From contig UQVK01000099.1 of the NCBI GenBank assembly GCA_900544445.1, forward strand, positions 1 to 13,990: 13,990 nt of DNA, in the 5' to 3' direction. The stretch comes from an uncultured Lachnospiraceae bacterium (lineage in GTDB: Bacteria > Bacillota > Clostridia > Lachnospirales > Lachnospiraceae). This document shows positions 1 to 7,456 of the stretch, in pieces (positions within the stretch are counted from its first letter, which is position 1; each line of letters opens with the position of its first letter). The notes under the pieces are model-generated. The model was not told where the DNA came from. It did no database searches and was given only the letters and a program-made list of their open reading frames with translations. The position numbers were made by a program, and so were the translations under genes.

Positions 1-262
1 CGTTAGTTTTTTCATATTATAGGATATTATTTTTTTTCAGTCAATATTATACAATTAACACATGAAAACAGGCTATGCTCCCTTTGCGCGCACAAAGAGG
101 GAATGCTCCTGTATCTGGCATAAAAAGTTAGACTTTCATTATTTGAATGCCGCCCTGCGGCGGCGGAAAGGCGGGAAAAGCAGCGCTTTTCCCTGGAAAT
201 TGGCCTTACGGCCAATTTCTCCATTATTTGAAGGCCGCCCTGCGGCGGCAGAAAGGAGAGGT
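1..262 (+). other. Non-coding leader upstream of the GH88 gene
   Basis: No gene is supported here. The first 60 bases are very A+T rich with several TATTAT-like -10 candidates (for example 25-30 and 45-50) but no convincing -35 partner, so I do not place a promoter. An imperfect hairpin lies at about 68-112, with arms ACAGG/CCTGT and TCCCTTTG/CAAAG..GGGA. From 137 to the start codon there are four further hairpins. The frame of the downstream gene is open back to an ATG at 62, but that ATG has no ribosome binding site and the intervening residues do not look like protein. Confidence 0.6.
137..256 (+). repeat. Direct 35-bp repeat carrying hairpins in the GH88 leader
   Basis: Copies at 137-171 and 222-256 match at 33 of 35 positions, 85 bp apart. 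Each holds a perfect 6-bp stem GCCGCC/GGCGGC with loop CTGC (149-164 and 234-249). Between them sit a 9-bp stem GGGAAAAGC/GCTTTTCCC with a 3-base loop (173-193) and a 10-bp stem GAAATTGGCC/GGCCAATTTC with loop TTAC (196-219). The second copy runs directly into the ribosome binding site AAAGGAG of the GH88 gene. A diverged copy of the same arrangement precedes blaI on the other strand (13339-13439). The likely role is in the 5' untranslated RNA (translation control or stability), or it is a spreading repeat that carries a ribosome binding site. Confidence 0.85.
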
Positions 263-1399
263 ATGGTTACTGTAAACATCAACGAAAAGGAATGGCTGGA
301 CGGGGTGTATGAAAAAATCTGTGCAAAGATGCTGGCTACGGCAGAGCGGAATCAGCACAAGATCCCCTATACTGCTCAGGACGGCGTTTTTGACGATCAG
401 ACAAAGACCAATCCGTGCTGGTGGACTAACGGATTCTGGGGTGGTATTCTGTGGCAGCTGTATCACGCCACCAACAACGAGCTGTATCGGCAAATGGCGG
501 AGGAAGTGGAGGATACGCTGGATCTCTGTCTGATGGACCACAGAGGAATGGATCACGACAGCGGCTTCCGCTGGCTGCCCACTTCCGTTGTCAATTACCG
601 GCTGACCGGAAATGAAAAATCCTATAACCGTGCCCGGCTGGCGGCAGACAACATGGCAGGGCGCTACAATCCGGCGGGCCACTTCATCCGTGCCTGGAAT
701 GACTGGGGCGAAGGACAGCGGACAGGCTGGGCCATCATCGACTGCATGATGAACCTGCCGCTCCTGTACTGGGCCTATGACCAGATTCAGGATCCCCGTT
801 ATCTGAAGATCGCTACGGATCATGCGGACATGGCGATGAAGTGCTTCATCCGTCCGGACGGTTCCGCGAAGCATATTGTAGAGTTCAATCCTGAAACCGG
901 AGAATATGTCTGCTCCCATGGCGGCCAGGGCTATGGCCATGGTTCCTCCTGGACCAGAGGACAGAGCTGGGCGCTCTACGGATTTACGCTGAGCTACATC
1001 CATACGAAAAATCCGGAGTATCTGGCCTGTGCCAAGAGGGTTGCGAACTATTTCCTGGTGAACACACCGGATTCCAATCTGGTTCCCGTTGATTTCCGCC
1101 AGCCGGCCGACTGTGCGCTTGAGGACTCCACCGCCGCCGCGATTGCCGCTTGCGGCCTTCTGGAAATTGCGAAGTGCGTCGAGGGCAGAGAGCAGAAAAT
1201 TTATCACGACGCCGCCATCTCTCTTCTGTACACACTGGATACAAAGCGCTGTGACTGGGATGTGAACCGGGATTCCATCGTTCAGAAATGTACCGCCGCC
1301 TTCCACGATAAAAAGCATGAGTTCCCCATCATCTATGGAGACTATTACTTCATCGAAGCGATCTGGAAGCTGACCGGACACGAGATTTTTATCTGGTAA
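263..1399 (+). CDS. Glycoside hydrolase family 88, unsaturated glucuronyl hydrolase
   Basis: A 378-residue protein, the usual length for GH88. This family removes the 4,5-unsaturated glucuronic acid left at the end of oligosaccharides by polysaccharide lyases acting on glycosaminoglycans, xanthan or gellan; it uses vinyl-ether hydration in an (alpha/alpha)6 barrel. Visible family motifs are HDSGFRW (98-104; D99 matches Asp88 of the Bacillus GL1 enzyme), AIIDCMMNLPLL (D160 matches Asp149) and the aromatic/Gly-rich stretch GYGHGSSWTRGQSW (223-236). There is no signal peptide, so it is probably cytoplasmic and acts on imported oligosaccharides. The start was chosen because GAAAGGAG lies just upstream of the ATG; a frame open to 62 lacks such a site. 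It is followed after 120 bp by a DUF2264 gene on the same strand. The exact glycan substrate cannot be read from the sequence. Confidence 0.93.
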   Translation: MVTVNINEKEWLDGVYEKICAKMLATAERNQHKIPYTAQDGVFDDQTKTNPCWWTNGFWGGILWQLYHATNNELYRQMAEEVEDTLDLCLMDHRGMDHDSGFRWLPTSVVNYRLTGNEKSYNRARLAADNMAGRYNPAGHFIRAWNDWGEGQRTGWAIIDCMMNLPLLYWAYDQIQDPRYLKIATDHADMAMKCFIRPDGSAKHIVEFNPETGEYVCSHGGQGYGHGSSWTRGQSWALYGFTLSYIHTKNPEYLACAKRVANYFLVNTPDSNLVPVDFRQPADCALEDSTAAAIAACGLLEIAKCVEGREQKIYHDAAISLLYTLDTKRCDWDVNRDSIVQKCTAAFHDKKHEFPIIYGDYYFIEAIWKLTGHEIFIW

Positions 1400-1440
1400 A
1401 TAACTCTCCTTGATGTCGGAAAGATACATATAAAATATAT

Positions 1441-1504
1441 CCAACAGCGGGTGCCCCGTTCCTTCGGGACATCCCTGTTGGCGTATAAGCCCTTTTTGCA
1501 GGGC
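1441..1504 (+). other. Intergenic stem-loops between the GH88 and DUF2264 genes
   Basis: A long stem-loop spans 1441-1481: CCAACAG pairs with CTGTTGG, continued by GGGTG/CATCC (one wobble) and an inner CCCG/CGGG. A second, GCCCT/AGGGC (1489-1493 and 1500-1504), ends eight bases before GGAG of the DUF2264 ribosome binding site. Neither is followed by a U-tract, so this looks like a processing, stabilising or translation-control structure rather than a terminator. A possible TTGATG (-35, 1410-1415) and an A+T-rich stretch (1429-1440) lie upstream, but the spacing is poor and I do not call a promoter. Confidence 0.6.
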
Positions 1505-1519
1505 AGGAAGGAGAATCAC

Positions 1520-3652
1520 ATGGCATTTAAGCCTCAGACACTTGATTTTGAAAAAAGCCCTTATACCGGACTGGTGCGGGAGAGCTGGATCGAAGCAGGG
1601 AAATATCTTCTGGACGGAATTTTTCAGAATATCGCCCGTTTTGAAGATCCGGTGGTGCTCCCCAGAAAGGAAACGGAGATCACCTATCCTCATAAAGATG
1701 CGTCCCCGGACGCGCTGGAAACTGAAAAAAAAGCGGAGATGTTTGAAGGGCTCGCCAGAAGCTTTTTTATCGCCGCCCCTCTGATCCACGACGATCCGGA
1801 ACTGAACATCCGCGGCTATTCCATGAAGGAATACTATAAAAGCCAGGTGCTCCGCACCTGTACGCCCGGGGATCCGGTATCCGCAGGAACCTACGAGCAG
1901 CTTCAGGAAATAAACGGACATCAGCCCTTCCGGGCCTATCAGCAGACGGTGGAAACCTGTGCTCTGGTCATCTGCCTCTGGATCTGCCGCGAGGAAATCT
2001 GGGCCTCCTATACGAAGGAGGAAAAGGACACCATCGCCGCGTTTCTGACGGGCTTTGCCCATGCCAGCACCGTACCGCAGAACTGGCGTCTTTTCAATAT
2101 GCTGGATATGGCGTTTCTGCATATGGAGGGCTATCCGATCGAAGAGGACATCATGCTGGACCACGCTCAGGCGGTGCTGAATTTTTATGTGGGGGACGGC
2201 TGGTACCGGGACGGCCACTCCTTCGACTACTATTCCTGCTGGGCCTTCAACGTATACGCTCCCATCTGGAATCAGTGGTACGGCTATGAGAACGCGCCCG
2301 ATATCGCCGCCCGTTTTGAGGAGCATTCCAACAAACTGATGGAAACCTATGCGGATTTCTTTGACAGAGACGGCTTCACCAACATGTGGGGCAGAAGCAA
2401 TATCTACCGGAACGCTGCCACCAGCGCCTTTGACGGAAACCTGTTTTTGAAAAATCCGGCGGTGGACCCCGGACTTGCCAGAAGAATCTCTTCCGGTTCG
2501 CTGATGCAGTTTTTATCCAGGGACGACGTGCTGTATAAGGGAGCCTTCACCCTTGGCTTCTACGGACAGTTCTCCCCGCTGGTGCAGGGCTATTCCTGCG
2601 CGGAATCCCCCTTCTGGATGGGAAAGGCCTTCCTGTGTCTGCATCTTCCCGCAGACCATCCCTTCTGGACCGCGAAAGAGAACAACGGAACCTGGGAAAG
2701 CCTGAAGCCCGGCGAGGTAAAGGGTACCGCCCTGAACGGTCCCGCTCTGTGCTTTACCAACCACGAAGCGAACGGGGAGACCATCCTTCGTACCGGAAAG
2801 GTGGTAAAGGCGCCGGATGATATCCATGGCATGTGGAATTATGGAAAGCTTTCCTTCAACACCAAATATCCCTGGGAATCCACTCCCGTTCCTCAGGATG
2901 AAAGTCCTGTCCAAAAGGGCGAAGTGGAGGCTCAGCAGTACGTGCTGAAGGATGTGACCACCGGTACGCTTCAGAATCCCAACGTCATTTTCTGGAGCGG
3001 AGAAAAAGACAGCATTCTGTACCGCCGAGAATATTTTAACTTTCATCTGCAAACCGAAGAGCACTGGATCCAGGCCATGAACCTTGCAGACTTCCCGGTT
3101 TCCTGCGGCATCATGCGGGTGGACCGTCACAAGCTGCACCGCAGGCCCGTGACCCTGACGCTGGGCTCCTACGGCTTCCCGGACAACGGCACGCAGATCA
3201 TCCGCTGCGATGCAGAAAATGAGGTTTACGCTTCCCAGGTCTTCTACCTTTCAGGCGGCACACCCAAAACTGCCAGGGCCATCATCCTGAAGGGAAAGGA
3301 CTCTCAGGGCAAGGACAGGCAGATGGCCATGACGGTCTATGACGGCTGGGAGGCACTGGATCTGGTCACCAGCCAGGGCACCAATCCGGATTCCGACCGG
3401 TCCATCGTTCTTTACGCCTCTTCCACCTTTAAAAAGCAGTATGGAGGCTATGAACCCTATGTGATGATCTCCCAGGTCATCACAAAGGAAAACGCGGAGG
3501 ACTTCACCGATGAGGAGCTTTTCCCCATTCGTTCCATTTCCTACGAGGATATGAAGAAGACCGGCGCATACGGAACCGTCACCATCGAGCTGAAGGACGG
3601 GACGGTCCGCAAGGTGAATTTTGATGGAATAGAAGGACATATGACGCTGTAA
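1520..3652 (+). CDS. DUF2264 domain protein, probable uronic-acid-active glycosidase
   Basis: A 710-residue protein without a signal peptide. The N-terminal half is a recognisable DUF2264 domain, alpha-helical and expected to form an (alpha/alpha)6 toroid. Conserved-looking stretches are NWRLFN (188-193), GDGWYRDGHSFDYYS (225-239) and the WGRSNIYR segment (290-297). The second half is predicted to be beta-rich. From memory, DUF2264 overlaps CAZy family GH154 (beta-glucuronidases); I cannot verify that here. A glucuronidase role fits the GH88 gene directly upstream, since both would act on glucuronic acid residues. The start at 1520 follows AGGAAGGAG at a good distance; the frame is open to 1451 but that start lies inside an RNA stem-loop and lacks a binding site. 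The gene ends at a convergent terminator. Confidence 0.85.
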   Translation: MAFKPQTLDFEKSPYTGLVRESWIEAGKYLLDGIFQNIARFEDPVVLPRKETEITYPHKDASPDALETEKKAEMFEGLARSFFIAAPLIHDDPELNIRGYSMKEYYKSQVLRTCTPGDPVSAGTYEQLQEINGHQPFRAYQQTVETCALVICLWICREEIWASYTKEEKDTIAAFLTGFAHASTVPQNWRLFNMLDMAFLHMEGYPIEEDIMLDHAQAVLNFYVGDGWYRDGHSFDYYSCWAFNVYAPIWNQWYGYENAPDIAARFEEHSNKLMETYADFFDRDGFTNMWGRSNIYRNAATSAFDGNLFLKNPAVDPGLARRISSGSLMQFLSRDDVLYKGAFTLGFYGQFSPLVQGYSCAESPFWMGKAFLCLHLPADHPFWTAKENNGTWESLKPGEVKGTALNGPALCFTNHEANGETILRTGKVVKAPDDIHGMWNYGKLSFNTKYPWESTPVPQDESPVQKGEVEAQQYVLKDVTTGTLQNPNVIFWSGEKDSILYRREYFNFHLQTEEHWIQAMNLADFPVSCGIMRVDRHKLHRRPVTLTLGSYGFPDNGTQIIRCDAENEVYASQVFYLSGGTPKTARAIILKGKDSQGKDRQMAMTVYDGWEALDLVTSQGTNPDSDRSIVLYASSTFKKQYGGYEPYVMISQVITKENAEDFTDEELFPIRSISYEDMKKTGAYGTVTIELKDGTVRKVNFDGIEGHMTL

Positions 3653-3663
3653 GGCGTTGACCG

Positions 3664-3687
3664 AAGGCGGCCTGGACAGGCCGCCTT
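3664..3687. terminator. Shared terminator between convergent genes
   Basis: A perfect 10-bp inverted repeat, AAGGCGGCCT (3664-3673) and AGGCCGCCTT (3678-3687), with a 4-base loop. It sits 11 bp after the DUF2264 stop and 7 bp from the oleate hydratase stop on the other strand. The U-tracts are short on both sides, so efficiency is uncertain, but position and stem strength favour a bidirectional terminator. Confidence 0.75.
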
Positions 3688-3694
3688 TCCTCTC

Positions 3695-5659
3695 CTATTC
3701 TCTGCGCAGGATCCCGTGATCCTCCAGCAGTTTTTCCACTACCGTTCCATGCAGAAAATGGAGCAGAGGCTTTTTCAGGGCAGTAAGCGGCCCCGGAAGT
3801 TCGATATCCAGCGGAGATTTTCCATCCATCAGCTTCACGGAGGCATCCAGCAGATCACGGATGTCATACACACTTCCCCACACCTCCGGCACGCCCCGAT
3901 CCACGCCCAGCAGTCCGTATACCGCCTCCATGGCTGTCCGTACCGAATACTCGGTAGTAAAGACCGTATCTCTGGGTGTCTGGGCAAACTGGCCGAGAAA
4001 AGCGAAGTTCACACAGCCGTCAGGAATCACATCCGGACGGTCTCCTTCCCTACGCGGCATGAAAAACGCGGTGATATATGGCATCATGGTGGGTACGCAG
4101 ACCGCGCTGTTTTCGGCAAGCTCCGGAATCTGCTCCACCGGAACGCCGATATGATACAGCCATTCCTGCGTAATCTCCATTCCGGTGCAGTCCTTCATCG
4201 GCTTTTTCACGAAATCTCCGGGAACATCCGTAAACAGTCCATAGACCCAGACGCAGACCTGTTCCGGATTCTGTTCCTTAAACTGTCCCTGGCGATTGAT
4301 AGTCCAGCTTAAGAGCCAGGAAGAATCCTGACAGCTTACAATCCCTCCCGTCACTACTTTTCCGCTCCGGGGATCCCGTTTGCAGATATTGGTGATATAG
4401 GGAATAATTTTGTCGTCCAGCGTGGTTACAGTGGCGGATTCCCAGTTGGTTTTCGCAATATCGGAGCAGAATTTCTCCGGTCGTCCAAAGGCCGGGTCCT
4501 GCTTCGCGATATTCTTCCAGAGATTCCAGCAACCGCTGGTTTTCACCTCCGCATCTCCGTTCGGGGCATGATGCTGATCTCCGTAAATGGTCCCTTCCGT
4601 ACAGCTTCCGTTGGTCACGAATACCAGGTCCTTCTCCGTCAGAAGAATCCCCTTTTCCACGCCGTTTTCCCGGCACTCGATGGCTGTTGCAATTTTTCTG
4701 CCGCCTCTGTGCTCAAAAAGTACGTTTGTCACCTCTGTGTTGAACCGGAAATCCACTCCCGCATTTTCCAGATATCTCTGCATGGGAAGAATCAGGGATT
4801 CGTACTGGTTGTACCGGGTGAATTTCAGCGCGCTGAAGTCCGGCAGGCCGCCGATGTGATGAAGGAATCTCTGAAAATACAGCTTCATTTCCAATGCGCT
4901 GTGCCAGTTTTCAAAGGCAAACATGGTTCTCCAGTACAGCCAGAAAGTGGAGTCAAACACTTCATCGTCAAACACGTCCTCTATGGTCTTGTCATACAGC
5001 TCCTCGTCTCTGGTCATGAAAAGCTTCATGATTTCCATACAGCCCTTCCGGCTCAGACTGAATTTTCCATCCGTATGCGCATCCTGTCCCCGCTTTTGCG
5101 TGGCCCGGCAGAGAGAATAATTGGGGTCATGCTTATTCAGCCAGTAAAACTCATCCAGCACCGATGCGCCCGGAATCTCCAGAGAGGGAATGCTTCGAAA
5201 CAAATCCCACAGACACTCGAAATGATCCTCCATCTCCCTTCCTCCCCGCATCACATATCCGCGGGTCGGGTCGTTGATTCCATCACAGGCTCCGCCCGCA
5301 ATATCCATGGCTTCCAGAACATGAATGCGCTCTCCAGGCATCTGTCCGTCACGCACCAGAAAACAGGCCGCCGCAAGGGATGCCAGTCCGCTCCCCACAA
5401 TATACGCGTTTTTCTCCTCCACGCCCTCCGGCTTTTCCGGCCGGGCAAAAGCTTCATAGTTACCGCTGCTGTAATAGATGCCCTTGCTGTTTCTGGCATT
5501 TTTTCCCAGTTCTGTGTTTCGCCAGGCGCTTTGGACAGAGGCAGCCTGCTGTGCTTTCTTCTGTGCATTTTCCCTTGACTTTTTTACCGCAAGCGCCGCT
5601 GCTCCTGCACCCGCAAAAAGCACCGATGCCGTGCCAAGCTTCGTTCCCTTTTTTGACAT
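3695..5659 (-). CDS. ohyA: Oleate hydratase (MCRA family) with N-terminal extension
   Basis: A 654-residue flavoenzyme of the myosin-cross-reactive-antigen family, which adds water to the cis-9 double bond of unsaturated fatty acids (oleate to 10-hydroxystearate), detoxifying host or dietary fatty acids. Family signatures are IYYSSGNYEAFARPEKPEGV (61-80), the dinucleotide-binding loop GSGLAS (89-94), and RGGREME (138-144), in which E142 aligns with catalytic Glu82 of the Staphylococcus aureus enzyme. Classical members begin at the YYS.GNYEAF segment, so residues 1-60 are extra: a short basic start, a hydrophobic Ala/Gly-rich segment (about 9-25) and a charged Lys/Gln-rich linker. The ATG at 5659 follows AAAGGATGG; an in-frame ATG at 5740 has no such site and abuts the upstream terminator. 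The gene lies downstream of a TetR gene on the same strand. Confidence 0.93.
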   Translation of the reverse strand: MSKKGTKLGTASVLFAGAGAAALAVKKSRENAQKKAQQAASVQSAWRNTELGKNARNSKGIYYSSGNYEAFARPEKPEGVEEKNAYIVGSGLASLAAACFLVRDGQMPGERIHVLEAMDIAGGACDGINDPTRGYVMRGGREMEDHFECLWDLFRSIPSLEIPGASVLDEFYWLNKHDPNYSLCRATQKRGQDAHTDGKFSLSRKGCMEIMKLFMTRDEELYDKTIEDVFDDEVFDSTFWLYWRTMFAFENWHSALEMKLYFQRFLHHIGGLPDFSALKFTRYNQYESLILPMQRYLENAGVDFRFNTEVTNVLFEHRGGRKIATAIECRENGVEKGILLTEKDLVFVTNGSCTEGTIYGDQHHAPNGDAEVKTSGCWNLWKNIAKQDPAFGRPEKFCSDIAKTNWESATVTTLDDKIIPYITNICKRDPRSGKVVTGGIVSCQDSSWLLSWTINRQGQFKEQNPEQVCVWVYGLFTDVPGDFVKKPMKDCTGMEITQEWLYHIGVPVEQIPELAENSAVCVPTMMPYITAFFMPRREGDRPDVIPDGCVNFAFLGQFAQTPRDTVFTTEYSVRTAMEAVYGLLGVDRGVPEVWGSVYDIRDLLDASVKLMDGKSPLDIELPGPLTALKKPLLHFLHGTVVEKLLEDHGILRRE

Positions 5660-5710
5660 ATCAAACCATCCTTTCCAGATATCATAAGCGGTTGTTTTGT
5701 TTCTATCCGT

Positions 5711-5739
5711 ATCATAGGACGGCTCTGAACTCTTTTCCA
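5711..5739 (-). promoter_or_regulatory. Candidate promoter of the oleate hydratase gene
   Basis: On the minus strand TGGAAA (5739-5734) and TATGAT (5716-5711) are separated by 17 bp. This would start transcription near 5704 and leave a leader of about 45 bases before the ATG at 5659. The -10 is embedded in a short dyad, CCGT-N8-ACGG (5722-5707), a possible site for the neighbouring TetR protein. The promoter is needed because a terminator lies just upstream. The -35 is weak. Confidence 0.45.
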
Positions 5740-5744
5740 TTTAC

Positions 5745-5781
5745 AAAAAGGGGGCGGTGATAAAAAACTTATCATCCGCCC
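5745..5781 (-). terminator. Rho-independent terminator overlapping the TetR stop codon
   Basis: On the minus strand the arm GGGCGGATGATAA (5781-5769) pairs with TTATCACCGCCC (5763-5752) with one bulged A and a 5-base loop, followed by C-rich bases and five T residues (5749-5745). The TetR stop codon (5774-5772) lies in the first arm. This closes the long minus-strand operon and separates it from the oleate hydratase gene. Confidence 0.8.
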
Positions 5782-6338
5782 TCATCTGATAAAAAATTCC
5801 GTATGGAATTTGTGATATTCCCCTTCATCACTATACTGATCCTGTCCGTGATCTCCTGATAATCCTCCTTCATGCCCGTTCTGACCCAGTCCAGCATGAC
5901 GCCCACGAAGCTGTATTTATAAAAATCGGCAATGAACTCCTTTTCTTCCTCAGAAAGACCGGTTCCGACCGCCTTTTCCTCCACCACGCCACGGATCAGC
6001 GCACGCGTGAGCTGAAACAGATAATTTTCAATCTGTTCCCTGCTGACTGAACGATAGACGTTCAGAATAAAGGGCTTGTTTTCCAGCACCGCTTCAAAAA
6101 TCTGTTCCAGTCCCTCCTGCCAGGTGTCGTAGGTCTTTTTCCCCTGGAGCGCTCTTTGTGCGTCCTCCAGACAGACCCACTCCACCAGATCATAGATGTC
6201 CTTAAAATGATAATAAAAGGCCATCCGGCTGATGCCGCAGTCCGCAGTCAGGTCACTGATGGTGATCTTATCCAGCGGTTTCTGAAGAAGCAGCTTTTTC
6301 AGGGACGCTTCCAGGTCATATTTCGTTCTGTTCGGCAT
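5772..6338 (-). CDS. TetR/AcrR family transcriptional regulator
   Basis: A 188-residue protein of typical TetR length. The N-terminal helix-turn-helix is clear: ITISDLTADCGISRMAFYYH (25-44), followed by FKDIYDLVEW, the standard end of the TetR DNA-binding domain. The C-terminal two thirds are helical and would form the ligand pocket and dimer face; the ligand cannot be read. The start is at 6338 because CTGGAGG lies just before this ATG; the frame is open to 6374. It begins 47 bp after the RCC1 lipoprotein stop with no terminator between, so it is likely the last gene of that operon. It is followed, past a terminator, by the oleate hydratase gene; control of that gene by an acyl ligand is a reasonable but unproven guess. 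Confidence 0.9.
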   Translation of the reverse strand: MPNRTKYDLEASLKKLLLQKPLDKITISDLTADCGISRMAFYYHFKDIYDLVEWVCLEDAQRALQGKKTYDTWQEGLEQIFEAVLENKPFILNVYRSVSREQIENYLFQLTRALIRGVVEEKAVGTGLSEEEKEFIADFYKYSFVGVMLDWVRTGMKEDYQEITDRISIVMKGNITNSIRNFLSDEGG

Positions 6339-6385
6339 AATTCCTCCAGTTTCCTTTTCCGCCATCTCCCGCACAGTCCGGAACG

Positions 6386-7456
6386 TTATTCCTCTCTGCC
6401 GTCATAGTCAAAGGGCAGAAACTCGGATGTGCATACCAGTGGGAAATCCGTCGCTTCATAATAAACGGGCAGAACTTTTTCCTCATCTCCCACGTTGGCT
6501 CCGCAAATCCAGTAAGAGCTGTCACTTCTTCGGATCACCGTATTCTCCATGGCCCGCGGGTATTCTCCATTAAATTCCTCTATACTGTCACAATCCACAT
6601 TTTCTTCCATTCTGCCCGTCCAGACCATTTCCACGCCATCGGCAGCCTTCAGCGGCTCAGAAATCAGCGCCGGCCCTTCCACGCCGCAGTTTCCGGAATA
6701 ATTGTAGCCCCAGGTCCAGACGGTTCCATCCTTCAGAAGTGCGGCATGATTGAAAAAGCCTCCCGTGATCCAGACCGCATTCTCCAGGACTTTTTCCGGT
6801 TCCTTTCGGAAATCGTATCCACCGCTTTCATACCACACCAGCCCCCATATCCACACAGAACCGTCCGAAGTCAGGCAGGCCACATCATACCTTCCGCAGC
6901 AGGCGTATATCACATCCGTGAACAGGAGCACCGGCTCCGTGAAAACAAATTCCTTACTGTTCGCAAGCATCATTTCTGAAAAGGCTTCTCTTCCCCGCAG
7001 CGCTCCGGTGGCGGCCATTCCGCAGCCGTACAGCTCCCCGTCTTCCGTCAGCCAGATCACGAATCCGCTCTGGGAATCATCCACATGCACCACATTTTCT
7101 GCAATTTTCACCATTTCCGAATGGAACTCCACATCCTGCGTTCCCTGTCCGAGCTGGCCGTAATTATTATTGCCGCAGCCCCAGAGAACGCCGTTCTCAT
7201 CGATCCGGTACAAATTCGAGGGATCTCCGATATTGGTTGTATAATGATCCCGGACATCGATGGAAACAGAAAATGCTTCAGAAGCGGTTTCTGTTTCGGG
7301 CACCTCTTCGGTTTCTGCAGCTACAGTATTTTCCCCAGAGGCCGCTTCAGATGCGTTCTCTTCCTGCAGCGTGCCATCCTGCGCACTCCCGCTGTTTTCA
7401 CAGGCCACAAGCAGGATCCCTGTTATTACCGCAATCAGTATCAGCCATTTTTTCAC
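6386..7456 (-). CDS. RCC1-repeat lipoprotein
   Basis: A 356-residue predicted lipoprotein: KK, a hydrophobic stretch and lipobox LVAC with Cys19, then an acidic Glu/Thr/Ser-rich linker to about residue 62. The rest consists of degenerate RCC1-type beta-propeller repeats, recognisable by the recurring pattern DG-x-(L/V)-(W/Y)-x-(W/C)-G: NGVLWGCGNNNYGQLG (89-104), DGELYGCG (139-146), DGSVWIWG (198-205), DGTVWTWG (243-250) and SSYWICG (313-319). Such propellers usually bind proteins. The start is a GTG preceded by GGAGGAGAAAGA; it overlaps the TGA of the upstream kinase as GTGA, indicating translational coupling. Location is outside the membrane, lipid-anchored. A role as accessory sensor or output of the adjoining two-component system is inferred only from the operon. 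Confidence 0.85.
   Translation of the reverse strand: MKKWLILIAVITGILLVACENSGSAQDGTLQEENASEAASGENTVAAETEEVPETETASEAFSVSIDVRDHYTTNIGDPSNLYRIDENGVLWGCGNNNYGQLGQGTQDVEFHSEMVKIAENVVHVDDSQSGFVIWLTEDGELYGCGMAATGALRGREAFSEMMLANSKEFVFTEPVLLFTDVIYACCGRYDVACLTSDGSVWIWGLVWYESGGYDFRKEPEKVLENAVWITGGFFNHAALLKDGTVWTWGYNYSGNCGVEGPALISEPLKAADGVEMVWTGRMEENVDCDSIEEFNGEYPRAMENTVIRRSDSSYWICGANVGDEEKVLPVYYEATDFPLVCTSEFLPFDYDGREE

Noticed and set aside
62..262. Extension of the GH88 gene to the ATG at 62
   Set aside because: No binding site, the translation is not GH88-like, and the segment consists of hairpin repeats also found before blaI.
224..2326. A 700-codon open frame on the minus strand across the GH88 and DUF2264 genes
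   Set aside because: It is antisense to two well-recognised genes, has no family resemblance or ribosome binding site, and reflects codon bias on the coding strand.
4568..5578. A 336-codon + frame opposite the oleate hydratase gene
   Set aside because: Antisense shadow of a gene with clear catalytic motifs; composition is not protein-like.
5660..5740. Upstream ATG at 5740 as start of the oleate hydratase
   Set aside because: No ribosome binding site, and the extra residues lie against the terminator; the ATG at 5659 has AAAGGATGG before it.
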